In this document: positions 36,036 through 48,256 of the stretch, one piece after another
Position numbering within the stretch: position 1 is the stretch's first letter
Layout of the letters: each line of letters starts with the position of its first letter
DNA from: Chrysomallon squamiferum
Taxonomy: Eukaryota; Mollusca; Gastropoda; Neomphalida; Peltospiridae
Direction of reading: 5' to 3'
NCBI GenBank assembly: GCA_012295275.1
Contig: CM022679.1
Coordinates: 29,088,164-29,152,163 of the forward strand
DNA: 64,000 nt
Notes under the pieces: generated by a model
Seen by the model: the letters and a program-made list of their open reading frames with translations, nothing else
The model's database searches: none
Told to the model about the DNA's origin: nothing
Position numbers and translations under genes: made by a program

Positions 36036-36560
36036 ATCACATCCGTAAGCTATTAAAACAACAAGAAGCTCATCTTTCATTTTCGGCGCTAACTAAGGTT
36101 CAAAGAACAGAACAGAAAAAAAAATAAAATAAATAATAACCCTTCAGTGACGGCGTGGACTGAACAGTGTGTTTATATAACATACAGACGTACGTTCACG
36201 GATAATCTCATAGAACCTGCATTGATAGTCATAGCGTGGAGTCGGCAAGGTTTTGCATCAGGCCGTGCACTCTTTGTACGAAAGGCGCCAATGCGTAAGG
36301 CTCTTAAGACGCCCGAGTATTTATGTATACGTAACGCAGGCCACGTCATTAGCAGCGGCAATCAAAGATAAGACATCGCGTGGCGGCAGCTTAGTTGTTT
36401 GCGGCAATAAATAAGCATTATCGGCCGTGTTTGACAAAGATTTGACTGTTTCTTCCTGTTGTTACGCAGCTTCAAAGAGTGCGAAGTCTCTCCAGGTCTG
36501 AGTGAAGAGTGCGCGTGATAAATTTATGGAAAATATTGGCGTTTTTATGCAGAGCTGCAG
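36036..36560. promoter_or_regulatory. intron 1 island with clustered factor motifs
   Basis: Unique, GC-richer. GCAATCAAAGATAAGACAT (36358-36376) overlaps TCF/LEF-like ATCAAAG and GATA-like AGATAAG. Nearby are CGGCAATAAATAAGCATTAT (Cdx/Hox-like) and TTTGACAAAGATTTG, plus CCACGTCATTAGC. Dense AT-core motifs in GC-rich context suggest a developmental enhancer. Short frames here lack protein features. Confidence 0.4.
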
Positions 36561-36666
36561 GAAGTTTGTAATACCGCTTTTTAAAAAAACAAACATTTTA
36601 AGCTAAAACAAAATGTGAATAATGTCGGCCTCAAACTTGTTTCTCAACAGAAGTTTACAGCGAGAG

Positions 36667-36718
<52 letters not shown>

Positions 36719-37772
36719 TTTTGTTATTATTATTATTATTATTATTATTTTGTCTGTTATAATGATGATGATGATCATAATAATCATCTAAAATTATATA
36801 TATCTATACATATATATTTTAAAATTCAAATTTATCAAATAATAATAACAACAACATATTATTATCTTCTTCATCATCATCATCTGATATTTAGATAAAG
36901 TATAAAGTTTCAATTAATGACAATTTTACCCATATTTTAAAACATGGACATTTTTCAGATTATCATTATTTGGGTATTATGTTAACTCTGAAAATTAACG
37001 TTAAAAATCCAAAACAAGCAAAGATAACAACACAGATAACAAGAAAATATATTTAAAAACCATAATGAATGATTACTGGTAATTTTATCTCCAGTTATAC
37101 ATTACTCATTTTTATAACCACATTATTTTCATTTAAATTTGGTTAAATACAAAATAGCCTGAAAACATTGCATCTGTCATTGTTTTTGTTTGTTTGTTTG
37201 TTTATTTATTTATTTATTTCTTGTTTTTGAAATTCGTATTGTGAATAGTTTCAGTTTAAAACTGCCGTTATGGTTGAAATATATATATAGAGAGAGATGG
37301 ATTTGTGTGTGTGTGTGTGTGTGTGTGTGTAAAGATATTAAATTCAAACAGCATTTAACTTATAAGTTCTGACCATTATTTTTTACACTGTAAACATTAA
37401 AATGATCACTAACATCTGTTACCAAGTTTCATCTAACTATGTCGATTTTATCGATACGTCTTATGAGATCGAAAACTCGGGTAATATGTTTCGATAACGA
37501 TGATGATGATGGTGACTATAATAATATTTTTATTATTTTTATTAATCAATAAATCACTGAATAAATAAATCAAAATTCAGCCACAAAAATAAATATCTTT
37601 TCTATCTTTTTTTATTTAATGAATAGTTGTCTTGCGCTGGCAGATGATAAGAATGATTATTTTTAATGTAACTCGTTAGTAGTATTTAATAATATATCTG
37701 AATTATATTTTTATTAAAATTTATTTATCTGCTATTCTAAATAAAATAACAGGCTATGTAAAGCACGTGAAT

Positions 37773-37865
<93 letters not shown>

Positions 37866-37895
37866 GATATTTTCATGGTAATAAACAGATGAGAG
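36561..37895 (+). other. intron 1 AT-rich stretch with (AAT)n and (GA)n
   Basis: (AAT)n(ATT)n at 36669-36750 forms a complementary pair. (TTTG/TTTA)n at 37184-37220 and a long (GA)n tract at 37778-37862. No exon seen. Confidence 0.7.
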
Positions 37896-38188
37896 AAAGG
37901 ACGAATGAATGGACGAATGTGTGTACAAAGGACTGCAACGCTTCTCTGAACACGACCGTTACAAACGTGACGCTAATTTTGCAGCGCGTACGTAACGTAA
38001 CGCCTGGTGAACGTTCTATTCTCGCAGCGACAAAAACCTCCTCCCAACGGCTATAAAACAGAGCGAACTCCGCGTGCCGTCGCCTCATTGTGATAAACGA
38101 AGCCGCATCCCCTGGGGGCCAGTCAATGAGATAGACCACTGGTCTGAGAGAATGAAATCCACGAGAACGGTTAGGGAATTATCAGCCG

Positions 38189-38237
<49 letters not shown>

Positions 38238-38480
38238 ATTGATTGAAGACGATCCGGACCTAAATGCAAACGTTATTGATTTGCGTCGAGAACGCGAACA
38301 GGCACATAAATTAGTGTCTGCCGAGCGGAGACGCATCGACCCGCAGAACGGCTGTCGCGCAGATCGAGATCGCGGTTTCCTAATGCCGCCCGGAGACATG
38401 CCCAGCTTCCGCCGTAAATGGAGGTCAGGGGACGAAGTGTCGGCAACTTGAGCAAGACCAGTTCGGCCCGTCTCTGTGGA
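37896..38480. promoter_or_regulatory. intron 1 island with TATA-like word
   Basis: GC-richer unique sequence flanking a poly(A) tract (38190-38231). TATAAAA lies at 38052-38058 in a GC-rich setting (CAACGGCTATAAAACAGAGC), which could mark an internal promoter. The long frames across it (38074-38451 and its complement) lack recognisable domains and straddle the poly(A), so I do not call them genes. Confidence 0.3.
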
Positions 38481-38565
38481 GCTCGGCGCCATTGAAATGT
38501 TTTCTTTTTCGTTCTGTTGTTCGTCACGTTAATAGCTTGAATCTCTCACGTATAAGTCGCATCTT

Positions 38566-38571
<6 letters not shown>

Positions 38572-38635
<64 letters not shown>
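38572..38635. repeat. (CT)n microsatellite
   Basis: CT tract in intron 1. The following 38640-39170 is AT-rich with ATT-rich text at 38970-39090. The 39180-39500 interval is unique with CCCTGA/CCCTAGA-type repeats (AGTCCCTGCT, TATCCCTGAT, CATCCCTGAC) of unknown meaning. Confidence 0.9.
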
Positions 38636-38637
<2 letters not shown>

Positions 38638-39938
38638 GTGTCTATCTCTAATCATTCTTCAGTCTGTGATTAGTGAATCCAGAATCGTTTATTCATCCTT
38701 TGACTTTTTCTTTCGTTTCTGTCCTTGTATATTTCGCTCTTGTATTTCATTTTCGTTTATTCGTTTTCATCTCGTTTTCTTTTATGTGTTCTGTCCTTTA
38801 TGATGGTACAGTTTCTGTATTCTTATTGTTTGTTCCTGAGTAAAAATTTCAATTAAAAGGGAAGAAGAAAAGAAAACGATTAGAAATGACACCGTTTTAA
38901 AATTACCCACTCCACTGTTGTTGTTAGGAAACATTTCTAGAATCAGTTAAACTTCAGTTAGAATTTTTTTTATCATCATAAATATCATTTTATTATTATT
39001 ATTATCATCATTGTCATTTTATTATTATGATTATTATTATAATTTTTATTATTTTTATTACTATGTATTGCTGATATTATTATTATTATTATTAACGCTT
39101 CAGTGAACACAATAACAAAACTACTGAAATGTATCAAGGCACGCCTCATTAACAGCAGACTGTCAAAGTATCTATGAAAGCGAGTCCAGCAGCTACTGAG
39201 AACAAAGGGGAAACAGATGGACAGTTTTATTCGTTCTCCTCGTCTTGTTAAACGGGTGTTCGTTCCCCTAACGAAAGCACCACCCTAGACCTGAGTCCCT
39301 GCTCTAGTTGATTATCCCTGATAAAACCTACCCCTCGAGGACACCCCTGTCGAACTCGACCCTAGATGACAACATCCCTGACACATTCATATTCAGCCCT
39401 AGTCGACTCCTCTCTGACGTACGCAGGTTTGTCGATGACGTTCATGATAAATTAGCAGATTGTGTAACTTCCCTGACAAACTCTAGATGTTTTCATTGAC
39501 AAACGCTGCCTCTATAACTCATCCGTTAGATACTTCTCCACTTAATTCATCTTACAGGCATGACGTATACAATGAATATCTCGAGGATAAAAAATAATAA
39601 TAATTAAAAAAAAATGCCTCTACCCTAGATGAAAGGTTAGACAGGGTCCTAAAGTTAAAGAGTTTCTGTCACCAGGTTTTGTCATGTTTCTTCACGTTTT
39701 TCTTTCGTATGAACAAACACAACGTATTCTAACAATGGTTATACGCACGACATATAAATAAAATATCTTCACAGTAAATATAATACTGCAATATATTTTC
39801 TCATGTCTGATTTCCAGTACTGATTATTGTTGTATTTAAACAATGCAATACAATAGTACAATACAATACTGAGATACACACATCCATGTAGATAAATGAG
39901 TAGGCGAGTCAGAGAGACACTGACAGACAGACAGACAG

Positions 39939-39939
<1 letters not shown>

Positions 39940-40032
<93 letters not shown>
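39940..40032. repeat. (GA)n microsatellite
   Basis: Preceded by a (CAGA)n run at 39925-39940. The stretches on either side, 39510-39939 and 40033-40585, are AT-rich with nothing coding. Confidence 0.95.
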
Positions 40033-40033
<1 letters not shown>

Positions 40034-40589
40034 CCTTTTCAATACTTTTTTTTATTTATTTTTTTGCTTTTGATTTATTTGACTACATTTTCGTCATCTC
40101 ATAATTAATTTATTTTATAAATATTGTCGTTATTAATAGAGAAAGCTTTTCAACGACGACAAAATGTTAAAAAAAGTTCTAAAGGGAATATGCTTTCACG
40201 TTTCTCTTTCTATAAAAGCCAAGTGTCTGTTTAATTTCGGAAATTAGCTTAGCAGTTGAATTTAGAGCCTCAAAGAGACAGAATTTCAGTTGATTTATTA
40301 AATAATAAATTGTTAAATTTAGCCAGACAGGGACTGTGCAGACTTCTATAGCTTGGCATCTCTCAGAATTTCACTTCATGTATTATTGTGTATAAAGTCT
40401 TTTTCTTTTTACTATTTACTCAGAAGGATAGAAAATTTCTTGCCTAACCCTTTCTGCACGCCACCCCAAATTGATCGTTTGAAATTTTATTTCTTCCTCT
40501 ATTAACTAGCAGTGCGGTGCTCTGCATTTTAAGGAAGCGTTTTGAATCCCACAGAAGAGAGGCAGTGAGAAATAACAGTGCGTATCTAG

Positions 40590-41065
40590 ATCAGAGTAAA
40601 TTTAGCGGCGATCACCACGACGTGTCTGCTAATTGCCGATGTCACGGCACGCGCAAGGCTATCAATCACTTCGAGGCGCATCCTGTCACGTGACGCGGTT
40701 TAACTACGTAATGCTAACTTCAAACAGGCGATAGGAATATAATTTATTTTCTCCGTGAATTTTTGCGTTGCAGATTTTTTTAAAAAGGCCGTGGAAACGG
40801 AGACTGAATTAGAAAAAAAGAGAGAAAAGCTCTGCGCAGAGAGAAGACGGTAATGCTGTTTTCTCATCGATCGTGCAAAACGTGGCGCCAGCCGAGCGCG
40901 TTTTTCACATCACGCAGCTGACTGGCCCGAACCGGAAGCTATTGTTAGAAAGTGTATACGACTAATGGTGCTGTGCTGCCGCCTTCCGAATAATGGCGAG
41001 TGAACACGATCTGCACGTTTGTGTGTAACCTTATATCGTCTGTGAGCCGAGTTTCTTTCTTTCGT
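40590..41065. promoter_or_regulatory. intron 1 island with E-box palindrome
   Basis: GC-richer unique block carrying GTCACGTGAC at 40685-40694, the same 10-mer found at 10685-10694. A TAATTGCCGATGTCACGG word lies just before it. It is a candidate intronic enhancer. Confidence 0.35.
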
Positions 41066-41501
41066 TCGTTCGTTCTTTTTTTTTTTTTTTTTTTTTATAC
41101 AGAAGTGAATGAGTATCATCACCCCAGCAGTTTTAGTACGAGTACATAAAACCTTTATAGTGTGAAAATATATCGATTTTTAAAATCTTCTTCTTCTTCT
41201 TCTTCTTATTTATTTATTTTTTGCTGATTAAGCATGATATGTAACTAGAAAGTACCTACATCATATTTCTGAAAATGATTTTTTTTAATTTTTTAATTTA
41301 ATTATATACCTTTCCATATTGAGCAAAGCGCGTGTCGCAGCTGACTTGATATATAATCTACTGAAAAGGATCGATCCTGTTATCCACGACTCCTGAATCC
41401 TCTGTAACCTATTCGTTTTAACTAGTAATGAGAACAAAATGTGTACGTTCTTGTATGTGCATACGTTTTGCTGTGCTCGAGAGAGAGAGTAAGAGAGAGG
41501 G

Positions 41502-41537
<36 letters not shown>

Positions 41538-42119
41538 TGTGTGTGTTTGTTTGTGTGTGTGTGTGTGTGTGTGTGTTTGTTTACGTGAAGGGTGTACATT
41601 GTTATGTGTGTTAATAGTTATTCAAGAATGTATCGTGTACGTCACGTATTTCTTTTTCGTTCTTTTTTTTTTCTTTCCCCGCTTCTATAATTGCTATTTT
41701 ATTTTATTTTCCTTTTTTCGTTCTTTTTTTTTTCCTTTTTTTTTCTACTCGGATGTCAGTGACAGATTTACTGCGTTGCTAATTATTTCCCCCATCATGC
41801 CTCGCTTTCGCTTCGCGATGGACTATTTACAGGCCAGTTAATCGGATTTTGTTCGGCAGCGTATCGTCCTTTACAACGCCTGGCTGTTGAATAAAAGAAT
41901 ATTCTGAATGATTTATTCTGGGGACAAAAACGATTGCCCTTTTTCTTTTCTTTTCTTTTCTTTCTTTTCTGGTCTCAAGCGGCCGTTAAAAAAAAAAAAC
42001 CTGGAGGTTAAAAACAAACTGGAGGTTAAAAACAAATTGTATGTGAGGGAAAGAAATTTGTTTTATAATTGATACTTGTTTATATATTAAAATTACCCGA
42101 TGATTCTGCTTGAAAATAT

Positions 42120-42150
<31 letters not shown>

Positions 42151-42218
42151 TTCATTAACAGAATTAATATCAACAGGATTCGACAACAGTAGCAACATCT
42201 ACCATAAAAGTAATACTC

Positions 42219-42264
<46 letters not shown>

Positions 42265-42280
42265 TAACGCAGTGCATGAC
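41066..42280 (+). other. intron 1 repeat-rich stretch
   Basis: T run at 41075-41097, (GA)n at 41507-41535 joined to (TG)n to 41580, T/C-rich 41650-41750, an 18-bp direct repeat CTGGAGGTTAAAAACAAA at 42001-42036, (TTTA)n at 42119-42152 and (CA)n at 42222-42262. No exon seen. Confidence 0.7.
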
Positions 42281-42725
42281 GTCTGACCTCATTCACTAAA
42301 CCGAAATATCAAATACCGCTGTAATAACGTACAGTACTACACACCCTAACAACCGCCATTGGCCGACACTTTAACAACACTCACTCGGCGATAACGATCA
42401 ATGCAGAAGGAACTAGCGTATTTAAATAAGCAGCCGGCGTGTGGAAGGCCGTACAGAAGTATGTGTCATAGTGATTTATGTGCGCCTGGTTCGAGGAAGG
42501 GGTCACTTGTTACAGTTGACACGGCGGGGCGGGAAGCGGGCACTTGTGAAACGGTACTGGGCAGATCGTACGTCCAACCTTGGTACTCGGCCAGCGCCTG
42601 GCTTCAAACGCCAGCAGCAGCGCCCTGCACAAAACACTCGAGAGTTCATAATTAATTTATCGGATGTTGTAAATGTCACCGAGGTTTGCTGCACGTGCCA
42701 GAAGAAAGTAATTTCTATACTGCGC
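42281..42725. promoter_or_regulatory. intron 1 GC-richer island
   Basis: Unique sequence with overlapping open frames (42401-42655 and 42441-42788) that have no recognisable domain or splice context. It is a candidate regulatory element; an unrecognised alternative exon cannot be excluded. Confidence 0.3.
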
Positions 42726-43344
42726 ATAATTATATCACCAGAGACTGTTGTTTTTTTTTGTTGGTTTTTTTCTGTATTTTTTTTTTAAAAAGTAATTGTT
42801 TCCTTTCCTTTCATTGTTTGAAAAAAACAACAACAACGAAACAATAAATAAAAACAACAACAAAAAAAAAGAACAACAGACAACACATAAAACTAATGCA
42901 TATTATTAGATTTAATTTTTCCATCGTCGTTATCTCCACTTATTATTTAGCACTGAATACGTTAAATTCTTCTCATTGTTGTCGTTACAATTGCTGTTGC
43001 TGTTGTTGTTGTTCAGTATATCGTACCACCTTTCCAGACGGAATATTTATTTTCTTTTTGTGTGAAATTTCTGCACAACCGTTTCCTGTCTTGTAACCAT
43101 AAACGTCGTTCAGCGAGTTTTCAAATCTTTCTTTCTAATCTGTGACACAGTCAGAGCTCAAAACACACATACAGACAAATGTCTACTCGGTTTGGCAGTT
43201 GCTTTTACCTTCTTACGTTGCATTTGTGGACTGTAATTTCAATTCTGCATTTCATATTTTTATTGGTATAAAGTTTACAGTAGCAGTTACAATAACCATA
43301 GTAAGAACTACCTATATCTACAGCAGAACCAAACTATTCTTCTT

Positions 43345-43406
<62 letters not shown>

Positions 43407-43651
43407 TGGAACTGTATATTTTCGTTTTTTCTTTAATCCATTCTCCTGTGCCTTTTATTGGGTGTGGCGTAGAACTAAAACCAGCAACATCATCTTAGAT
43501 AACAACCCCAAAACAACTATAATATGTAAAGCTGAAGTCAAGAATATTTGCTATAAGCCTCATATCAGAGGGTAATAGAAACCTGCTCAGAATCTTCTGA
43601 GGATAAAAACCTAACTACGAGGTTTTGGGTTAGATTGACCATTGATTACGC

Positions 43652-43700
<49 letters not shown>

Positions 43701-43980
43701 AGTTTTTATTATTGTTATTACCAAATATTCTGCTAAAAATATATTTACTTTATTTACGTGGACAGTGCTTGCCTGTATTTTGTGTTTTCAGGACAAATAC
43801 TGTCAAAGTTAACTTTTTTTTTCAAAACCAGATCTCCAACCCTCGTGGGAGAACAAGTAAAAAATGCAGGTCATGGGTAACAACGAAGATAAAAAAAAAA
43901 AAAAAAATTCTCACACACGAGGTTTGCGACTTAAAAGTGAAACCGCTGCAATATAGGAAAGTTATGTGCTGTGTGTCTGT
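42726..43980 (+). other. intron 1 AT-rich stretch with triplet repeats
   Basis: A (TTC)n(TTA)n compound repeat at 43338-43405 and (TTA)n at 43653-43697. Poly(A) at 43892-43906. No exon seen. Confidence 0.7.
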
Positions 43981-44823
43981 CGCACGTAGGTGCTGCCAAA
44001 TTCCAGGGGGGGTCGTAAATCAGAAGAAAAACAAATGTCTTCTGTTTTGAAGAGTTTTGCATATGGCGCGTTTCCTTCTTAGCGCCGGCTTGAACAATAA
44101 TAATTTTGTCGTCTGGTTTGAAAGGCGATACGCGCTCTTCACCGCTTCCTCGCCTCGCTGTGAGTGCTTCGTCCCTTTTCACGTTTTTACTCGATCTTGC
44201 CGCGTCTCAGTAACCTCCAGTTCTAGCGGAACGCCCTAGGTTTCCCGAGAGCAAGAGAAGCTCAGCTGGAAATCTCGACGAGAAGCGGAGGCTTAATGGA
44301 CAAAGGAAGGATTCCGAGTGGGTGGGGCTAGCCCCAGGGGTCAAACCGGTTTAATGTCAGATTAATGAGCTCTGGTTTTTCGCGATCGTTATTTTTTTTT
44401 TTTTTTTTTTTTTTTTCACATCCTGCGCACGTGAACTTTCCCGTAAATTAATCCCACAAGTTCTTCCTGCCGACAACTCAAGCTGAAAGGACAGATTACG
44501 TGGACCGCGGTCTCGGATTGTATCGCATTGTCTCGCGCAGATAGCGGTACGTCCGCGTGATAACGCCGTCTGCACGCGCTATTGTCTATCATCCTCTTCC
44601 CGCCAAATCCGAGGCGAGCGCTGTGTCAGGGCTGTAACTGCGTTGATAAAACTCACCCGTGGGTTTTCTCAAGCCGAAAACTGATATTTAATGCGCCGTG
44701 TACTGAATCAAACGAAGAAGAAGAAGAAAAAAAAAAACAGAGAGAAGATACGTGCAGATATAACCTAGGTTATCTCGGTTAGGGAGGGCGCGCAGCGTAA
44801 TCTTTTGACGTAAATTTCTTTTT

Positions 44824-44858
<35 letters not shown>

Positions 44859-45230
44859 CTCCTCTTCTTCTTCTTCTTCTTCTTCTTACGCAGGGATCAA
44901 ATGGCGGCAGGCGACCTCGCCAGAACACGTGGCGCGCACTTGACGGTAATCACGTAAGAATTCACGCGTTGGAGAAAACTTAATTTCATCTGAATGCTTT
45001 CAGAAAGGGTTCACGGCGATATCCGCGGCTTTACGGAAATAGGCTGCAGTGCTTAGCGACGGGCTGGCAGTTAGAGCGAATTTTTTGCCTTCGAGGCAAC
45101 GGGCGATGACAAACAGTTCGGTGTGTTTGAACTAATCGCGTACAGATATCTCCGCGCGCTATCGTATAGCGGCTTTTTTCACACTGCTGTAAACACTCGA
45201 AAATTCTGCCCGACTAGAGAATATTATTAT
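43981..45230. promoter_or_regulatory. intron 1 large GC-richer island (two blocks)
   Basis: Two unique blocks (43981-44790 and 44890-45200) separated by a T-rich/CTT tract (44818-44888). Homeodomain-like words include GGTTTAATGTCAGATTAATG (44349) and TAAATTAATCCCAC (44445). CACGTGA and AACACGTGG E-box words occur. The blocks sit 0.8-2 kb before exon 2. No conserved frame is seen. They are candidate intronic enhancers or alternative promoters for a SAND-less isoform. Confidence 0.35.
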
Positions 45231-45982
45231 TATTATTTTTTTTTTTTAATTTCTGTACACGCAGTACTGACTAATTTGTGGTTTTGATGATCGATAGTTT
45301 TAATGAACAAAGAAGTAAGAAGAATTAAAGTAAGATTTAAAAAAAAAAAATAATAATTAAAAAAAAAAAAACCGACACCAACATCTACAGCTGCATTCTA
45401 ATAATTATAATGAATAAAAATAGTTTGTTTTATTTGTAATAAAAATATAAGTGTATGAATGAATGAGAAAAATAAAAAATAAATAAATATAAAAATAATA
45501 ATAATAACAGTAATAAATAAATAAATACAAATTTAGGCAGTGACTGATGAACACTAAGCACACTAGTTTTATTATTTTTACAATCAGAAATTTTTCTAGT
45601 TCAAGTTTACTTTTTTTTTTTTTTTTTTCTTCTCTGTAACTCTTCCAGGAAGAATGTAGTGGAGTTTCCGCCCTCAAACGAACTTAAATTAATCTGCAAT
45701 TGCACGGAAACGCAGCTGATTCTCAAATAACGATAAAAGCAGCCATTAAAAGTTTCATTAAACCTCCGAACGTTCGTGCACACTGGTCTTCAAGTAAAAC
45801 GTTTTTTTTTTTTTTTTTTTTTTTTTAATCAGTCGCGCTTGGTACGTCAGGTTAGACTCTTCTTCTTCTTCTTCTTCTTCTTCTTCTTCTTCTTTTAAAG
45901 TAACTTACTTTTGGATAAGAAAGTCGAAGAAAAGCCCTGTAATTAACGGCTCAGATTTATCACAGTCGATTTTAATTTTCAG
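45231..45982 (+). other. intron 1, 3' end
   Basis: AT-rich with AAAT/TAA repeats, a T run at 45802-45826, (CTT)n at 45859-45891 and the exon 2 acceptor TTTTAATTTTCAG. Confidence 0.7.
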
Positions 45983-46185
45983 ACCCGATGTCGTAACGGC
46001 GAGAAGCGAAGCCGAGTGGCGACCTCTGGTGCCGACGTCAAGGGGAAGGGGACGTCGAGCCCCGTGGAGCATCACGTGAACGGCGCCTTCAAGCCCGTGC
46101 AGCACGTGCGGCCTCAAATCAGAGTACCGTGCAGCGGAAATGACGGCCATGTCATAGTACCGAAGCAGCAAGAGAAAATATGCAG
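45983..46185 (+). CDS. SAMD11-like exon 2
   Basis: Encodes aa 170-236 plus two bases of codon 237. Acceptor TTTTAATTTTCAG ends at 45982; donor GTGAGC starts at 46186. Starting in phase 0 from exon 1, the frame is open throughout (TRCRNGEKRSR at the start, then VRPQIRVPC and HVIVPKQQEKIC at the end), and the AG left over joins exon 3 in phase. Basic N-terminal residues follow the SAND and CxCxxC, as in the family. The HVIVP segment resembles a short conserved segment downstream of SAND in vertebrate SAMD11 as I recall it. No other domain is visible. The exon rests on splice signals, phase and weak similarity. Confidence 0.75.
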
Positions 46186-46712
46186 GTGAGCAATCGAGCA
46201 GACGTCTGTGCTGTTGTCGTTGTGGACAGCTGTGCTGGCGTAGGTCGCGCGTGGTGCCTGCGATAGGGGTGAATTGTGTGGGAGTTGAAGAGATGGTTAA
46301 AAATAATTAGTTTTAGCGATCATACCAGTAGATTCTTTTGACGCACAATTTTCATAGATTAAATGTGACAAATGGCATACTTGTATATTTTATCAGTTAC
46401 CAGGACCATTTATTAGAAAACTCACAGATTTATTTTTTATTTGTTTTTATGTAGAGAGGCACACGCACCCATGCAAACACATTCTTGCACAACAACTAAA
46501 AAAAATACAAAATACAAAATACAAAATCAACAAAAAACAACTAAACATAAACATGCAGCAATTAAACACAGAAAGATGTACCTTAACCATATAAAAAGAA
46601 AACACAACTACTTCTTTTTAAAGAGATGAATGATTGAAACAAACGTATTAACGGCAGTAATGCTGTGCTATTTGAAACCAATGTTTAAAAATAAAATGTT
46701 GTTCTGCTTCAG
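46186..46712 (+). other. intron 2
   Basis: GTGAGC donor to TTCTGCTTCAG acceptor. AT-rich with A/C-rich text (46490-46560). No further exon. Confidence 0.75.
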
Positions 46713-47044
46713 TCCTCTACGAGATGTCAGTGCAGCCGCAGTCTGCCAGGGTCTGAGACCGATGGAGACTCCAGTCATGGCTGACAAATGTGAGCCAATT
46801 ACCATAGCAACCGCAGACAAAATACAGGACAAAATTGCAGGTCTAAAGGCCGGTAGCAACCCTGTTTGCAAAAATGACTCTTTTAAAGTTAAAAGTCCAG
46901 AAAAGCTTTGTTCTTCAGAGTCTAATAAACACCCCGGGTCCGAGGCTGATGCAAAGAAGGAAGGATCCTCCTCTCAGCAGACGAAGCATAAACACACATC
47001 AAGCTGCGACAAGCTCAAACACAAATCATCATCCAAGACTCACA

Positions 47045-47076
<32 letters not shown>

Positions 47077-47587
47077 ACAACAACATTTCACACGTGTCCG
47101 ACGTTCTCGGACAGCCAGAAAGCTGCAGCAGCAGCAACAACAACAGCAGCAGCAGCAGCAACAACGGCATCAGAAGCAAGACCGGCTGCAGCGTCACCAC
47201 TGCATCACGTCGCTGAAGTGAAGTTTGAACATTTGAAAGACTCTAATCCCCTTCCAGCGTCCGCACCTGATTCCAAACCCCAGCTAAAACCAGCGTCTCC
47301 CTCGGCTCACAGTCCAGTGAAAACCAACTCGGACAAACATTCGACGTCTTGTGCAGCTTCTTCTGGACCAAACCCGCCTTGTTCTGTGGCTGAATCTTCG
47401 AAGGATGTTCAGAGCAAGACCATTGCAGTCATCAACAGCTCAGAGTCCACCGACAAACAACACGCCATGGGGATCAAACCGAGCTTACAGGAGCAGCCAA
47501 AACCACCTGCAGGAGACAAAGCTTCAGCTCCTCCAGCACAAGAAGCTCTCGAAAGAGTCAAATCTGCTGTGTCACATAACACAGCTG
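46713..47587 (+). CDS. SAMD11-like exon 3: Ser/Thr/Ala-rich linker
   Basis: Encodes aa 237 (split) to 528 plus one base of 529. Acceptor TTCTGCTTCAG ends at 46712; donor GTAAGT starts at 47588. The text is polar and disordered. It has Ser10-Thr3 (349-361) from a (TCA)n repeat, and Ala5-Thr3-Ala5 (374-386) from GCA/ACA triplets, followed by a SUMO-type VKFE at 406-409. Lys/Ser/Pro-rich sequence continues to the end. No folded domain is visible. The (CAT)n and (GCA)n in the exon are microsatellites captured in frame. Adjacent introns have like repeats. The coding call rests on the long open frame, matching phases at both ends and non-repetitive stretches such as KCEPITIATADKIQDK. Confidence 0.85.
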
Positions 47588-48256
47588 GTAAGTACTACTA
47601 CTACTACTACTACAACTACTTATACCACTTCTACAACTGCTGCTATCACTACTACAACAGCTGTTACTGCTGCTAAAACTACAACTATTTTTTAGTGTTT
47701 TATCGTTTAAAACATTTCACAGAGCTATTTTCGTTCTAATTCATCACTTCAAAAAACTTGAGAAAATATGGTTTAAAGGTAACTATTTAAATATCCAGAT
47801 TTAAATATCCAGACTTAAACATCAACAAAAAAAAAAAAATTACATTATCTTTTTTATCAGTATTGAAAATATATTAGGAAGATTTTATATTCGAAACAAG
47901 AGAGAAGAAAAATGTACGTGATATCTTGAAAATAACGACCTAAATTAAAATAATAAACGTTTAAAGTAAAATGATAATTTTCTTTGTAAATAGCTTCTGA
48001 TGGTGATAGTGAATGAATAAACCTTTGCTTGGTATCAGTGTAAACACATTTTAATTTAAATAGTTTAATAGGTTTATTGATATATTTACATTTCGTGTGT
48101 GTGAATGTGTGTATGAGCGTGTGTGTGTGTAAAATGATAGAGCAAAAACTTTATTTCTATTTATTTCTTTTCAGTACTAATATATTTTGTTATTATTTTA
48201 TTTAAAATTGTTTTTGACAAATTAACGAATGCGTTTTTATTTTTTTTATTTTCCAG
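47588..48256 (+). other. intron 3 with triplet repeat at its donor
   Basis: The donor GTAAG runs directly into a (TAC)n array (47592-47612). Read-through would add a Tyr-rich tail and stop at 47674-47676. A (TG)n patch lies at 48098-48130. The acceptor is TTTTATTTTCCAG. Confidence 0.8.

Noticed and set aside
38074-38492. 125-aa plus-strand and 135-aa minus-strand ORFs in intron 1
   Set aside because: Both cross a 42-base homopolymer and lack any recognisable domain.
42401-42788. Overlapping 84-aa and 115-aa ORFs in intron 1
   Set aside because: Competing frames in GC-richer sequence, no domain and no splice phase match to the flanking exons.
45905-46171. 88-aa minus-strand ORF opposite exon 2
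   Set aside because: Shadow of the plus-strand exon, which has both splice signals and the right phase.
46874-47221. Gln/His-rich alternative frame over exon 3
   Set aside because: Out of phase with the splice junctions; the Ser/Ala frame joins exons 2 and 4 correctly.
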